Of a DNA stretch of 12,857 nt, positions 1 through 8,441 are shown one piece after another. Each line of letters starts with the position of its first letter. Within the stretch, counting starts at the first letter, position 1. The notes under the pieces are model-generated. The model searched no databases, was not told where the DNA came from, and was given only the letters and a program-made list of their open reading frames with translations. Source of the stretch: SIG480 sp045586595 (GTDB lineage: Bacteria; Bacillota; Clostridia; Oscillospirales; JAAYXM01); NCBI GenBank assembly GCA_045586595.1, contig JAZNAQ010000025.1:1-12857 (forward strand), given 5' to 3'. The position numbers were made by a program, and so were the translations under genes.

Positions 1-3000
1 CCCTCGCTCTCAAACGGGTCTATATGTTCGTATTCTGATATTCTGTGGAGCTCGTCGCATATAAGCTGGGGTGCAGAATCTTCGCGTGTGCTTATCCTGC
101 CGCGAACAACAACAATCGCATTTTCTTCAACAACGCCTTGATATTTCTCCAAGACCTTCGGGAAGACTATACTCTCCATTGAGCTTACCGCACCTTCGAG
201 AACAACGTATGCCATCATTGAGTTGTTTTTTGTGGTTTTAAGCCTTACAGAAGAGATACAAGCAGCAATTAAAATGCTGTCGCCGTCACTGTGCTTTTCT
301 GTGTTGAGTGCGTCAGAAACGGTTTCTGTGCCTAACTTTTTGAGCAAAGGAGCATAGTCATCAAGTGGGTGGCCCGAAAGATAAATTCCCAGAGTTTCGC
401 GCTCAAAAGAAAGTATTGTCTTTTTGGGGAATTCTGATATTTGAGGGAGCAGGTCCTCGTCATAATTCACCTTTTCGGAAGGTGAATTCATAGAGAATAG
501 GTCAAACTGGCCCTCAATAGTTCTGCTCTTTACATATGAAATGCCGGTGAGAATGCTGTCATATATCTGAAGAAGCTGAGCTTTGTTTGCTCCTGTTGAG
601 TCAAAAGCACCACACTTTATAAGGTTTTCAAGAGCGCGGCGGTTTAATTCGCGATATTGCATTCGTGTGCAGAAATCGCGCAAAGAACGGAAAGCACCGC
701 CTGTTTTTCTTTCTTCCATGAGGGTTTTAACAAAACCTCGGCCGACGTTTTTTACTGCGGCAAGCCCGAAACGGATGTTTTCGCCACTTACGGTAAATGT
801 ATCAGACGATTCGTTTATGTCGGGTGGGAGTACCTTTATTCCCATTTCACGGCAAAGCTCGAAATACCCTGAGAGCTTGTCTGTAAAGTCAAGTACCGAT
901 GTGAGAAGAGCCGCCATATACTCGCGTGGGTGATGAAACTTCATATATGCGGTCTGATATGATACAACGGCATATGCTGCAGCATGAGCTTTGTTAAAGG
1001 CATAGTTTGCAAATGCAACAATCTCATCAAATATTTTGTTCGCTATTTCCTCCGAGATGCCGTTTTTTATGGCCCCGGGAATATTGTCGTCTTCATTTCC
1101 GTATATAAAGTTCTTACGCTCACGGAGAAGGTCTTTTTCTTTTTTCTTCGAGATTGCACGGCGCACCATGTCAGCCCGACCAAGTGAGAAACCGGCAACT
1201 TTTCTGAAAATATCCATAACCTGCTCTTGATATACTATACAACCGTATGTAACCTCAAGAATGTCTTTGAGCATAGGATGAAGATATGTTATGTTTTCAG
1301 GGTTCTTCTTACAACTGATATAGTGGGGGATAGAGTCCATCGGGCCCGGGCGGTAGAGCGCAACAATAGCGGTTATGTCTTCTATTGACTGTGGCTTCAT
1401 ACCGACAACTACCGAGGTCATACCCTGGCTTTCAAGCTGGAATACACCTGCTGTGTGACCGTTTGCAAGCTCACGGAATGTAAGTTCATCATCGTCAGGG
1501 ATATCAGCAAGTGAAAATGTGGGGGTATGCTTTTGTACAAGCTTCTCTGCATCATGCAACACAGTAAGGTTTCTTAGCCCCAAAAAGTCCATCTTAAGCA
1601 GCCCAAGCTCCTCAAGAGTAACCATTGTAAACTGGGTAACTGCAGCTTCGTCGTTTTTTGCAAGAGGAACATATGTTGATACATCATTCTTTGTTATAAC
1701 AACGCCTGCCGCGTGGGTTGAGGCATGCCGTGGCATACCCTCTATTGCTATTGCGGTGTCAATGAGCTTCTTGTATCTCTCGTCTGACTCATAAAAGTCA
1801 TAGAACGGCTTGGATATATCAAGAGCTTTTTTTAGTGTCATATGAAGCTCGTTTGGGACATTTTTTGCTATTGTGTCAGCTTCGTTGTATGGCAGGTCAA
1901 GAACGCGTGCGACGTCACGTATAGAGCCGCGCGCTGCCATTGTGCCAAAGGTTACAATTTGCGCAACACGGCTTTGGCCGTACTTTCGCACCACATAGTC
2001 AATGACCTCCTGACGCCGCTCATAGCAGAAGTCAACGTCAATATCAGGCATGCTTATTCGCTCGGGATTTAAAAAACGCTCAAAGTATAGATTGTATTTC
2101 ATCGGGTCTATGTTTGTAATGCCGAGACAATACGATACAATACTTCCTGCGGCGCTTCCGCGTCCTGGACCGACAGGTATATCCTGACTTCTCGCGTATG
2201 AGATAAAGTCCCACACAATAAGGAAATAATCTACATAGCCCATGCGGGTTATCATATCAAGCTCATATTTAAGGCGTTCTTGATACGATTTGGGTGCATC
2301 TGGATAGCGCTTTTCAAAGCCGTCGGTAGCAAGCTTTGTTAAATATTCAAGTGAGTCTTTGTATTCTTTGGGTGTATCATATTCGGGCAAGTGGTGTTTG
2401 CCGAATTCAAATTCGAGATTACACATGTCGGCGATTTTAAGTGTGTTTTCAAGCGCCTCAGGATGTGCGGGGAAAAGCTGCCGCATCTCATCTTCACTTT
2501 TTATAAAAAACTCATCTGTTGCAAATTTCATTCTGTTGGGGTCGTTTACGGATTTGTTCATCTGAATGCACATAAGCACATCCTGAATATATGCATCTTC
2601 GCGTGTGACGTAGTGTGCGTCGTTGGTAGCAACAAGAGGGATACCGGTTTGTTCAGAGAGCTTTATAATCTCACGGTTTACTGTCTTTTGTTCTTCGATT
2701 CCGTGGTCTTGTATTTCGAGGTAGAAAGAATCTTTGCCGAATATGCGAGCAAGTGTTAGGGCATATTCGCGCGCACCGTCAATATCGCCGCGCATGATAA
2801 GTCGCGGTATACTTCCCGCAAGACATGCTGAAAGACAGATAAGGCCTTCTGAATGCTTTGAAAGAATGTCAAGGTCTATTCTGGGTTTTCCGTAAAAGCC
2901 GTCTATAAACGAGCGGCTGACAAGATGAATCAAATTTTTATATCCGACTTCATTTTTGCATAAAAGGACAAGGTGGGCGGGCTCGCGGTCTGAAGATGCC

Positions 3001-3236
3001 TCTTTATCGGTCATTGAGCGTGGTGCGACATATACTTCACATCCGATTATAGGCTTTACTCCTGCAGACTTTGCCGCACGGTAAAAATCAATTATTCCGT
3101 ACATAACGCCATGGTCTGTTATTGCAATCGCAGGTTGCCCGAGTTCACGAGCACGTTCGCAAACCCGGCTGATTCGACATGCGCCGTCGAGCAGGCTGTA
3201 TTCACTGTGTACATGAAGATGTGCAAAGCCACTCAT
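1..3236 (-). CDS. dnaE: DNA polymerase III alpha subunit (DnaE), C-terminal end outside window
   Basis: This is a replicative DNA polymerase of the C family; it polymerises DNA at the fork. About 1078 residues are visible and the reading frame is still open at base 1, so roughly the last tenth is missing. The N-terminus carries the PHP domain (HLHVHSEYSLLDG from residue 6). The palm has PDIDVDF with D398 and D400, plus KMDFLGLR with D550; these match the three catalytic aspartates of E. coli DnaE (401, 403, 555). GPGRGSAAGS and a late AHAAAYAVVSYQTAY block are typical. An OB-fold region spans about residues 980-1060. It is DnaE-type rather than PolC because no inserted exonuclease domain is seen. 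The frame is consistent from start to edge. The start ATG lies 5 bases after the whiA stop, with AAAGGA at 3249-3254 inside the whiA end as ribosome site. Confidence 0.96.
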   Translation of the reverse strand, partial: MSGFAHLHVHSEYSLLDGACRISRVCERARELGQPAIAITDHGVMYGIIDFYRAAKSAGVKPIIGCEVYVAPRSMTDKEASSDREPAHLVLLCKNEVGYKNLIHLVSRSFIDGFYGKPRIDLDILSKHSEGLICLSACLAGSIPRLIMRGDIDGAREYALTLARIFGKDSFYLEIQDHGIEEQKTVNREIIKLSEQTGIPLVATNDAHYVTREDAYIQDVLMCIQMNKSVNDPNRMKFATDEFFIKSEDEMRQLFPAHPEALENTLKIADMCNLEFEFGKHHLPEYDTPKEYKDSLEYLTKLATDGFEKRYPDAPKSYQERLKYELDMITRMGYVDYFLIVWDFISYARSQDIPVGPGRGSAAGSIVSYCLGITNIDPMKYNLYFERFLNPERISMPDIDVDFCYERRQEVIDYVVRKYGQSRVAQIVTFGTMAARGSIRDVARVLDLPYNEADTIAKNVPNELHMTLKKALDISKPFYDFYESDERYKKLIDTAIAIEGMPRHASTHAAGVVITKNDVSTYVPLAKNDEAAVTQFTMVTLEELGLLKMDFLGLRNLTVLHDAEKLVQKHTPTFSLADIPDDDELTFRELANGHTAGVFQLESQGMTSVVVGMKPQSIEDITAIVALYRPGPMDSIPHYISCKKNPENITYLHPMLKDILEVTYGCIVYQEQVMDIFRKVAGFSLGRADMVRRAISKKKEKDLLRERKNFIYGNEDDNIPGAIKNGISEEIANKIFDEIVAFANYAFNKAHAAAYAVVSYQTAYMKFHHPREYMAALLTSVLDFTDKLSGYFELCREMGIKVLPPDINESSDTFTVSGENIRFGLAAVKNVGRGFVKTLMEERKTGGAFRSLRDFCTRMQYRELNRRALENLIKCGAFDSTGANKAQLLQIYDSILTGISYVKSRTIEGQFDLFSMNSPSEKVNYDEDLLPQISEFPKKTILSFERETLGIYLSGHPLDDYAPLLKKLGTETVSDALNTEKHSDGDSILIAACISSVRLKTTKNNSMMAYVVLEGAVSSMESIVFPKVLEKYQGVVEENAIVVVRGRISTREDSAPQLICDELHRISEYEHIDPFESE

Positions 3237-3241
3237 TAATT

Positions 3242-4156
3242 TTAAATATCCTTTCGTGAAGTTATTTCCCGGGCAATGGAGAGGAGTTTGTTAAGTCTGT
3301 GATTGAGCCCTGACTTTCCGACCTTGCCGCCTGAAAGCTTTGCAAGCTCCGAAAGCGACATTTCGGGGTACTGCAGCCTTAGTTCGGCGGCCTCTAGAAG
3401 CTGAGATGAGAGTGATTCAAGCCCGTCGTTTTCGCTGATAACTTTAATTGCATTAATTTGTGCCTTTGAAGCGTCAGCGGTCTTGGCAAGGTTTGCGACC
3501 TCGCAGTTTACCTGCCGGTTTACATTGTTTCTCAAATCTTTAACCAGTTTTGTTTGCATAAGGTCAATGGCCGACAGGGGAGCACCTATGCGCGTGAGAA
3601 AGTCTTCGATGCTTGTGCTTTCTTTAAAATATATAATGTGATTTGATTTTCTGAAAGCTAGCTTTGCCGGGAGGTTCAGGTCAAGAAGAAGTGCTATAAC
3701 CTCTCGGCTCAAATTGTTATGAGATGTAACAAGCTCAAGATGGTACGAAGATTCGGGGTCTATTACCGAGCCGCCGGTAAGAAAAGCACCTCGGCAAAAA
3801 GCTGACCGTGCATCATCTGACTCTACAATGGCACCGTTTAAGCGCAGGGATATTTTTGGGTCAACCCCAAATGCTTCAAAGATGTCATCGAGCTTTGTTT
3901 TGTTTTCTATTATAAGATTGTACTTTTTCATCGAGGATGCCGGAACTATTTTTTTGTCAAAGTCAAACCCAAAGAGACTTTTTAAGAGCCAAGAGGCACG
4001 ACTTGCGACGTTTTTGTTTTCTGTAATGATTTTAATTTTGTCGCTTCTTGTCGAATTTGCAAACAAAACCATACCGCAACATTCGGCAAGCGCACATTCG
4101 GGGTTGTTTATAGGCAGAGCGCACAGCTCCTCTTTGATTTTGGCTGAAAAAGTCAT
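3242..4156 (-). CDS. whiA: DNA-binding protein WhiA (YvcL family)
   Basis: WhiA is a conserved Gram-positive protein built from a degenerate LAGLIDADG homing-endonuclease fold joined to a helix-turn-helix. In actinobacteria it is a sporulation transcription factor; in Bacillus it affects division and chromosome segregation. The 304 residues fit the family. Visible landmarks are the N-terminal TFSAKIKEEL, the LAGLIDADG-like FCRGAFLTGGSVIDP at about residues 120-134, and the C-terminal HTH region with GKSGLNHRLNKL at 280-291. The fold is expected to have lost nuclease activity. AGGTGA lies just upstream of the ATG, and the gap to yvcK is 17 bases. It sits between yvcK and dnaE, as in many Clostridia; in B. 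subtilis crh follows instead of dnaE. Confidence 0.95.
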   Translation of the reverse strand: MTFSAKIKEELCALPINNPECALAECCGMVLFANSTRSDKIKIITENKNVASRASWLLKSLFGFDFDKKIVPASSMKKYNLIIENKTKLDDIFEAFGVDPKISLRLNGAIVESDDARSAFCRGAFLTGGSVIDPESSYHLELVTSHNNLSREVIALLLDLNLPAKLAFRKSNHIIYFKESTSIEDFLTRIGAPLSAIDLMQTKLVKDLRNNVNRQVNCEVANLAKTADASKAQINAIKVISENDGLESLSSQLLEAAELRLQYPEMSLSELAKLSGGKVGKSGLNHRLNKLLSIAREITSRKDI

Positions 4157-4173
4157 AGCATCACCTGTAAAAA

Positions 4174-5157
4174 TCAGAGTTCTCCGCGGTATATTTCCAT
4201 TATTACCTCAGCAAGCCTTTCTGGGTCATGTCTTGCGAGAGGCGTGTTTTCGGATATGAGCGGGCGTGCAATAAGCTTTATTCCCATGTCGCTAAACGCT
4301 TTTTCGTCAAATGGCATAGGCTCGGCGCCCTCTTCTGCGTACTTTTCGATAAGTTTACCTGAAATTTTTGCGTTGTTTACAATGCAAGTATCAAAAAGCA
4401 TATCATATGAGTGGTCAAACATAGCTCTTACATGGTCTAACGCGGTGTAATTTTCTGTTTCGCCGTCCTGCGTCATAACATTGCATACATAAACTTTTCT
4501 GGCAGATGATGCACGCACGGCATCTACAATTCCGTCTACAAGCAGGTTTGGAATAACGCTGGTATAAAGGCTTCCGGGACCGAATATAAGGAGTTTTGCG
4601 TTTAAAATAGCCTCTATTGTATCTGACAGGGCTTTGGCGTTTTCTGGTATCATGCGTATGTGTATGATGGGTGAGTCTGTAAGTTTCTTTTGTGTGTTTA
4701 TGTTTGACTCACCGCGCACGACTGTACCGTTCTCAAACTCAGCTTCTATATGGACGTCTTCTGTTGTCACAGGCAGAACTCTGCCGGTGATTGCGAGAAC
4801 ATCACTCATATAACGTACCGATTGGTAAAAGGAGCCTGTAATTTGGTTAAGTGCAGCAAGGAAGAGATTGCCAAAGCTTTGCCCGCTTAATGCTCCTTCT
4901 TTGAAACGGTGAGAGAGCAGGCGAGACATGAGGTGCTCTGTATTTGAGAGCGCAATTATGCAGTTTCGTATATCTCCTGGGGGAAGCATGTTGAGGTCTG
5001 TTCTCAGTATGCCGCTGCCTCCGCCGTCGTCAGAAACCGTAACGATTGCAGTTATATCTTCTGTGAATTTTTTTAATCCTCTAAGCATGGTGGACAGGCC
5101 GGTACCGCCGCCTATTGCAACAATTCCATGTTGAGCCTGATTTGTAATTATACTCAT
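4174..5157 (-). CDS. yvcK: YvcK / CofD-like gluconeogenesis factor
   Basis: Cytoplasmic YvcK-family protein of 327 residues, close to the family's usual 315-330. Homologues bind UDP-sugars such as UDP-GlcNAc and are needed for normal cell shape and growth on gluconeogenic carbon sources; they belong to the CofD-like fold but are not thought to make coenzyme F420. The glycine-rich GGGTGLS at 16-22, VSDDGGGSG at 41-49 and PPGDIRN at 59-65 are the family's nucleotide-sugar-binding signatures. The chosen ATG follows a run of G residues (GGGGGGA at about 5166-5172), a strong though unusually G-rich ribosome site. It lies 27 bases after rapZ and 17 before whiA, the classical rapZ-yvcK-whiA order. 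Confidence 0.95.
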   Translation of the reverse strand: MSIITNQAQHGIVAIGGGTGLSTMLRGLKKFTEDITAIVTVSDDGGGSGILRTDLNMLPPGDIRNCIIALSNTEHLMSRLLSHRFKEGALSGQSFGNLFLAALNQITGSFYQSVRYMSDVLAITGRVLPVTTEDVHIEAEFENGTVVRGESNINTQKKLTDSPIIHIRMIPENAKALSDTIEAILNAKLLIFGPGSLYTSVIPNLLVDGIVDAVRASSARKVYVCNVMTQDGETENYTALDHVRAMFDHSYDMLFDTCIVNNAKISGKLIEKYAEEGAEPMPFDEKAFSDMGIKLIARPLISENTPLARHDPERLAEVIMEIYRGEL

Positions 5158-5184
5158 TTCAAAGATCCCCCCTGAAAAGGTGAT

Positions 5185-6045
5185 TTATCTTGAAGAATCA
5201 CGATGCATTTTAACTGTTTTGTACCCAAGATCTGCTATATGATTGCCGAGGTTTTCGGTTAAGGCAACAGAACGGTGTTTTCCTCCGGTGCAGCCGATAG
5301 CTATATTGAGCGAGGTTTTGCCTTCTTCGATATACTGTGGGATTAGAAAGTCAATCATGTTATATAAATGTGAGAGAAAATCGGTGGTTTGCTGATATTT
5401 CATGACAAAGTTGTATACTTCGGGGTCGAGCCCGGTTTTTGGGCGAAGTGCAATGTCGTAGTATGGGTTGGGGAGAAAACGCACGTCAAATACTAAATCC
5501 GCATCTGCGGGTACGCCGTATTTAAAACCAAACGATGACACATTTATAATCATGGAATGGTCGCGGAGTGCGTTATTTTCAAAGAATTGAATAAGCCGCT
5601 CGCGAAGCGAAGCTGCCGTGAGTGTAGATGTGTCGATTATATAGTCCGCACGAGCTCTTACTCCTGAGAGCATTTCACTTTCCTTTTCAATTATGCGCTC
5701 AATAGGGGTGCCTTCCGAAAAGAGAGGGTGGCGCCTTCGGGTTTCTTTATAACGTTTTATTATAACATCGGTCGATGCCTCGAAATAAAGAATTTTATAA
5801 TTGCAGTCAAGCGTTTTGACACTGTCGAGTGCATTGAAAAGAGCAGAGAAATCAAGCCCTGCACGGATGTCCGTAACAAGAGCTACATGGGAAAAACGGC
5901 TGTTTGCCGCAATACACATCTCTGCAAATTTAGGTATAAGCTCAGGCGGCATGTTGTCAACACAATAAAATCCCATATCTTCAAGTACGGATGCAGCACG
6001 GCTTTTTCCCGCGCCTGACATTCCCGATATAATGAAAAAGTCCAT
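5185..6045 (-). CDS. rapZ: RapZ/YvcJ family nucleotide-binding protein
   Basis: P-loop protein of the RapZ (E. coli) / YvcJ (B. subtilis) family, 286 residues as expected. The N-terminal kinase-like domain has Walker A GMSGAGKS at 8-15 followed by DMGFYCVDNMPPELIP. The C-terminal domain has the conserved GCTGGKHRSV at 251-260 and ends with the MHRD block near 280-283. In enterobacteria RapZ is an RNase E adaptor controlling glucosamine-6-phosphate synthase and senses glucosamine-6-phosphate; in Firmicutes YvcJ hydrolyses nucleotides, and the RNA-decay role has not been shown there, so the adaptor function is inference only. AAAGGAAG precedes the ATG. It is 14 bases downstream of murB and 27 upstream of yvcK. 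Confidence 0.95.
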   Translation of the reverse strand: MDFFIISGMSGAGKSRAASVLEDMGFYCVDNMPPELIPKFAEMCIAANSRFSHVALVTDIRAGLDFSALFNALDSVKTLDCNYKILYFEASTDVIIKRYKETRRRHPLFSEGTPIERIIEKESEMLSGVRARADYIIDTSTLTAASLRERLIQFFENNALRDHSMIINVSSFGFKYGVPADADLVFDVRFLPNPYYDIALRPKTGLDPEVYNFVMKYQQTTDFLSHLYNMIDFLIPQYIEEGKTSLNIAIGCTGGKHRSVALTENLGNHIADLGYKTVKMHRDSSR

Positions 6046-6059
6046 AAATTACACTTCCT

Positions 6060-6953
6060 TTATAAAAAACAAATCTCACACTCTAAAGAAACTCCGGTTT
6101 CTTTAAGAACCACAGTTTGTATATGTTCTATAAGTGTGTGTACATCCTTTGCAGTAGCGCCGCCGCGATTAATAATAAATCCCGCATGCTTTTTTGAAAC
6201 TTCAGCGCCTCCTACAGAATATCCCTTCAAACCGCATTGTTCAATGAGTGCGCCGGCAAAATACCCTTCAGGCCGCTTGAATACACTGCCTGCGCTTGGG
6301 AATTCAAGCGGTTGTTTATCTCGCCTTTTGACGGCAAGCTCACGCATTCTTGAAGCAATTTCACATGGCTCACCGTATTGAAGGCCAAACTCCGCCGATA
6401 AAACTGTAAAGGCAGGATTCTGCTTATAAATACTGTTTCTGTATTCGAAGTTGTGTTCGCTATTTTCAATCTCAAGAACACCGTCTTGCGACATAAAGCA
6501 ACTTTTGATAAGTACATTTGAAATTTCTCCACCGTAAGCGCCCGCATTCATTACAACGGCACCGCCGACAGTTCCGGGAATGCCGTGAGCAAATTCAAGC
6601 CCGCTCAGTGCGTTTTTTTGTGCAACATTGGCAACGGAGGAGAGGAGAGCACCTGCTTCTGCTGAAATTCTTTTGCCTGTTACCGTTATTTTGTTGCACG
6701 AAAGCTTTAGTACAACTCCGTCAAAACCCTCATCAGAGGCAAGAATATTGCTTCCGTTTCCCAGGATGAACGGGGAGATGCCATGCTCCTTAAGAGTGTT
6801 AAATGCGCTGACTGCCGCATCGCAAGTGTGGGCATCAAGCAAAATGCGTGCGGGACCGCCTATTTTAAATGTTGTGTGCCGTGATAGCGGTTCATTCTCA
6901 AAGATATATAAATCAGGAATATTTTGAAGTGATTTAATTATAGCTTCATACAT
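6060..6953 (-). CDS. murB: UDP-N-acetylenolpyruvoylglucosamine reductase (MurB)
   Basis: FAD enzyme that uses NADPH to reduce UDP-GlcNAc-enolpyruvate to UDP-MurNAc, the second committed step of peptidoglycan precursor synthesis, in the cytoplasm. Counting from the start chosen here (297 residues), the FAD site shows HTTFKIGGPA near 26-35 and GNGSNILASD at 65-74, then GLEFAHGIPGTVGGAVVMNAGAYGGE around 118-143. FPSAGSVFKRP carries the catalytic serine (S223), and the terminal LECEICF supplies the likely catalytic glutamate. It is the short, Bacillus-like type II form. A start three codons earlier (ATG at 6960-6962) is also open, but AAGGGA touches that codon directly, whereas it sits 8 bases before the ATG at 6953. 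First gene of the murB-rapZ-yvcK-whiA-dnaE set. Confidence 0.95.
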   Translation of the reverse strand: MYEAIIKSLQNIPDLYIFENEPLSRHTTFKIGGPARILLDAHTCDAAVSAFNTLKEHGISPFILGNGSNILASDEGFDGVVLKLSCNKITVTGKRISAEAGALLSSVANVAQKNALSGLEFAHGIPGTVGGAVVMNAGAYGGEISNVLIKSCFMSQDGVLEIENSEHNFEYRNSIYKQNPAFTVLSAEFGLQYGEPCEIASRMRELAVKRRDKQPLEFPSAGSVFKRPEGYFAGALIEQCGLKGYSVGGAEVSKKHAGFIINRGGATAKDVHTLIEHIQTVVLKETGVSLECEICFL

Positions 6954-6961
6954 AGAATACA

Positions 6962-6967
6962 TCCCTT
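6962..6967 (-). promoter_or_regulatory. Ribosome binding site that decides the murB start
   Basis: AAGGGA on the minus strand. It overlaps the first possible murB ATG (6960-6962) by one base, so it cannot serve that codon, but lies 8 bases ahead of the in-frame ATG at 6951-6953. The downstream ATG is therefore the better start. Confidence 0.65.
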
Positions 6968-6984
6968 AAAATAAAATACACTTA

Positions 6985-6993
6985 ATTATAACA
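6985..6993 (-). promoter_or_regulatory. Extended -10 promoter for the murB operon
   Basis: Minus strand TGTTATAAT is a perfect sigma-A -10 hexamer with the TGn extension. No good -35 is found 16-18 bases upstream (TGTTTT at best), which suits an extended -10 promoter. Transcription would start near 6978, about 25 bases before the murB start, in the 86-base gap after mtaB. It probably drives murB through dnaE. Confidence 0.6.
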
Positions 6994-7039
6994 TATTTTT
7001 TCTGTAAAAAACATTCCTTGTGATAAGAAAAGACAAGTA

Positions 7040-8335
7040 TTACTGTATCGGATGCCCCAGAAGGCCATCGCGGAAGGTTTCTGAAATTCTTATATCCAGT
7101 ATTTTGTTTTTTAAATCCTCGTCGCTTTTCACATAGATACGAATATAATTCTTTGCATGCCCGCACCAAAAGCTGTCGATAATTTCTTCAAACAGAACTG
7201 AATGAGTTTGCCCTTTTTGCTGTATAAGGTATTGGTGCTCAAGTTTGCTTGCGAGAGCGATAGCTTTGCGTGAGCGAAGCGTTTTTTCGGCTTTTGTAAC
7301 CTGGTTATCCATTTTTGCCGCAGGCGTGCCGGCGCGCCGTGAATAAGGGAAAATATGCATTGAAGAAAATGCGCATTTTTTTATAAAGTCAAGTGTTTTC
7401 TCAAATTCGTATTCATCCTCGCCGGGAAAGCCGACTATCATGTCGGTGGTTATTGCACAGTTTGGAAAATGCTCGCGGAGAAGCATAACTGACTCTGAAA
7501 AGCGGGCCGTATTGTATTTGCGGTTCATTCTCAAAAGCGTTTCGTCGCATCCGCTCTGCATTGAAAGGTGAAAATGAGGACAAAGATTTGTAAAGTTTTT
7601 GAGCTTAACACAAAAATCTTCTGTTATGGTACGCGGTTCTATTGACCCTAGTCTGAAACGCATTTCGGGGAACTTGCTGCAAAGCATAGTAACAATTTCA
7701 GTTAGTGACGATTTCGGCCTTAAGTCCTTTCCGTAAGATGAGATTTCTATTCCTGTTATTATAACTTCCTTATAACCCTGTTTTGAAAGCTTTCCGCATT
7801 CTGATATTACCGATTCAATAGGCATAGAGCGCACGGGTCCTCTTGAGTACGGGATGATGCAATATGTGCAGAAGTTGCTGCAACCGTCTTCTATTTTTAG
7901 CATTGCTCTGGTGTGTCCGTGAAGCCCGCCTGCGGGCAGAAACTCAAACTCTCGCCTTGATAGGGGGCTGTCGAGAGTGAAGTCTTTGTGCTTTACAAAT
8001 GCCAGCTCCTCAATTTCTTCTACAAAGCGGTTTCTGTCTGAAGTTCCGGCAACGATTGATACGCCGTCTATTGTCTTTATGCTTTCGGGGTTAACCTGTG
8101 ACAGGCATCCGCAAACAGCAATTTTTGCGTTGGGGTATTCTTTTGCAAAATGTCTTATTATACGGCGTGATTTCTGGTCGCTGACCGATGTTACGGTGCA
8201 TGTGTTGACAATAATCACATCTGCTTTTGAAAAATCATCGACTATGCAATGGTTTTTATTTGAAAGTATAAGCTCGAGCGCTTGCGTTTCAAATTGGTTT
8301 ACCTTACAGCCGAGTGTGTGAAATGCAATATTCAT
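7040..8335 (-). CDS. mtaB: tRNA t6A37 methylthiotransferase MtaB (radical SAM)
   Basis: Radical SAM enzyme that adds a methylthio group at C2 of t6A37 in tRNAs reading ANN codons, giving ms2t6A. The 431 residues show the three parts of the family in order. The N-terminal domain supplies cluster cysteines C10 (TLGCKVNQ), C46 (NTCTVT) and C77 (CGCLSQ). The radical SAM core has CSNFCTYC with C152, C156 and C159, followed by IIPYSRGPVRS. A C-terminal TRAM-like domain follows from about residue 365. The TLGCKVNQFE opening and overall length favour MtaB (YqeV) over MiaB or RimO. AGGTGA lies 4 bases before the ATG. It is transcribed away from the HPr-like gene and toward murB; read-through into murB is possible because no convincing terminator separates them. 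Confidence 0.94.
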   Translation of the reverse strand: MNIAFHTLGCKVNQFETQALELILSNKNHCIVDDFSKADVIIVNTCTVTSVSDQKSRRIIRHFAKEYPNAKIAVCGCLSQVNPESIKTIDGVSIVAGTSDRNRFVEEIEELAFVKHKDFTLDSPLSRREFEFLPAGGLHGHTRAMLKIEDGCSNFCTYCIIPYSRGPVRSMPIESVISECGKLSKQGYKEVIITGIEISSYGKDLRPKSSLTEIVTMLCSKFPEMRFRLGSIEPRTITEDFCVKLKNFTNLCPHFHLSMQSGCDETLLRMNRKYNTARFSESVMLLREHFPNCAITTDMIVGFPGEDEYEFEKTLDFIKKCAFSSMHIFPYSRRAGTPAAKMDNQVTKAEKTLRSRKAIALASKLEHQYLIQQKGQTHSVLFEEIIDSFWCGHAKNYIRIYVKSDEDLKNKILDIRISETFRDGLLGHPIQ

Positions 8336-8364
8336 AAATTCACCTAAAATTTACATAGAAATAG

Positions 8365-8393
8365 TTGAAAAAAACTTTCAAAAGTATTATACT
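8365..8393 (+). promoter_or_regulatory. Sigma-A promoter of the HPr-like gene
   Basis: TTGAAA (8365-8370), a 17-base spacer, then TATACT (8388-8393). Transcription would start near 8400, about 42 bases before the ATG. The -35 and part of the spacer form an inverted repeat, TTGAAA-5-TTTCAA (8365-8381), which could be an operator. The -10 overlaps that of the opposing mtaB promoter. Confidence 0.75.
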
Positions 8394-8415
8394 TTATCTG
8401 TAAGCAAAATAGCAA
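8386..8415 (-). promoter_or_regulatory. Sigma-A promoter of mtaB
   Basis: On the minus strand TTGCTA (8410-8415), an 18-base spacer, then a perfect TATAAT (8386-8391). Transcription would start near 8379, about 44 bases before the mtaB ATG. The -10 shares six bases of sequence space with the -10 of the HPr-like gene in a palindromic AAAGTATWATACTTT block. Confidence 0.6.
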
Positions 8416-8441
8416 TACAAATTTGAAGGGAGATTTTAGTT

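Noticed and set aside
1..3236. Check for a frameshift or PolC-type exonuclease insertion in the polymerase gene.
   Set aside because: The start, the catalytic aspartates at 398, 400 and 550 and the last codons at the window edge are all in one frame, and no exonuclease domain interrupts the PHP domain, so it is an ordinary DnaE.
3828..4259. A 143-codon plus-strand open frame across the whiA/yvcK junction.
   Set aside because: It lies antisense to two conserved genes, resembles no family and has no supporting start signal.
7014..7037. Possible terminator of mtaB (CTTGT and ACAAG arms followed by a T-run on the minus strand).
   Set aside because: The stem is only 5 bp with an 11-base loop and the T-run starts several bases later, too weak to call.
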